6,030 nucleotides of DNA, from NCBI GenBank assembly GCA_003242275.1, contig QGUX01000213.1, positions 1-6,030 of the forward strand, read 5' to 3'. Both the position numbers and the translations under genes were made by a program. This stretch comes from Pseudomonadota bacterium. GTDB lineage: Bacteria > Pseudomonadota > Gammaproteobacteria > Steroidobacterales > Steroidobacteraceae. The notes under the pieces are model-generated. The model searched no databases, was not told the origin of the DNA, and worked only from the letters and a program-made list of their open reading frames with translations. Shown here piece after piece: positions 5,931-6,030 of the stretch (positions within the stretch are counted from its first letter, which is position 1; each line of letters starts with the position of its first letter).

Positions 5931-6030
5931 CCTTATACACATCTACCCCTGCCGGCAACTAGCACGGGGTATATCTGACGCGTGAGCACCAACTTTAGAC
6001 AAAAAAAAAACAAACGACTCCACAATCAAA
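5926..6030. other. Non-genomic tail: degenerate Nextera adapter read-through with poly-A
   Basis: Bases 5926-5944 match the Nextera mosaic end CTGTCTCTTATACACATCT at 16 of 19 positions, with the last 13 (5932-5944) perfect. The next 14 bases (5945-5958) match the following adapter segment GACGCTGCCGACGA at 9 of 14. Then come 8 bases (5959-5966) in the place of an i5 index. Then GGGTATATCT (5967-5976) matches GTGTAGATCT at 8 of 10 with exactly the expected spacing. After more degraded sequence there is A10 at 6001-6010, as when a read runs off the end of a fragment. Base composition changes abruptly from GC-rich to AT-rich. No gene should be called here. Confidence 0.9.

Noticed and set aside
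5932..5944. Transposon end (Tn5-like mosaic end) as evidence of a mobile element
   Set aside because: The match is to the engineered Nextera mosaic end and is followed by adapter, index slot and poly-A, so it comes from library preparation.
5187..5978. 263-codon plus-strand frame opposite the methyltransferase
   Set aside because: It is antisense to a recognised RlmK domain and runs into adapter sequence at its end.

Overview
The window reads as a GC-rich proteobacterial contig (strong G/C preference at third codon positions by eye). It is probably gammaproteobacterial: the C-terminal half of an RlmKL-type 23S rRNA methyltransferase is present, and an OrdL/PuuB-type oxidase, a periplasmic S1/P1-type nuclease and an IorAB-type molybdenum hydroxylase are all at home there. 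No mobile element, CRISPR array, tRNA or rRNA is visible. The last ~100 bases are not genomic: they match, with errors, a Nextera transposon end followed by the rest of a sequencing adapter and poly-A. The window is therefore probably an entire short draft contig, with its left edge also at or near a contig end.

Layout, left to right. (1) 2-1234, plus strand: gamma-glutamylputrescine oxidase-like FAD enzyme (puuB/ordL family), missing its N-terminus, with a suspicious (GGC)6 run where the first beta strand of the FAD-binding fold should be. (2) 1210-2145, minus strand: S1/P1 zinc nuclease with a signal peptide and all nine expected Zn ligands, probably starting at TTG. Its 3' end overlaps the oxidase tail-to-tail by 25 bp. 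(3) 2161-2197: a perfect 13-bp GC-rich hairpin followed by a weak T tract, between iorB and the nuclease. (4) 2229-4625, minus strand: IorB-type molybdopterin-binding subunit with a twin-arginine signal. (5) 4625-5101, minus strand: IorA-type double [2Fe-2S] subunit, translationally coupled to iorB through a TGATG overlap. (6) 5102-5187: a compact control region with a recognisable sigma-70-like promoter and a 33-bp module made of two perfect tandem 11-bp repeats bracketed by a 6-bp inverted repeat. (7) 5184-5930, minus strand: RlmK half of rlmKL, cut off by the contig end. (8) 5926-6030: adapter read-through.

How the genes relate. IorA and IorB form one enzyme: IorA passes electrons from the Mo site of IorB through two [2Fe-2S] clusters, and the complex is probably exported folded by Tat on the IorB signal. 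The nuclease lies downstream on the same strand and may be transcribed only by read-through of the hairpin, because there is no room for a promoter between the hairpin and its ribosome binding site. The oxidase (polyamine catabolism) and rlmKL (ribosome modification) look like functionally independent neighbours. I see no convincing new multi-gene system. The least explained genomic signal is the repeat module in front of iorA.
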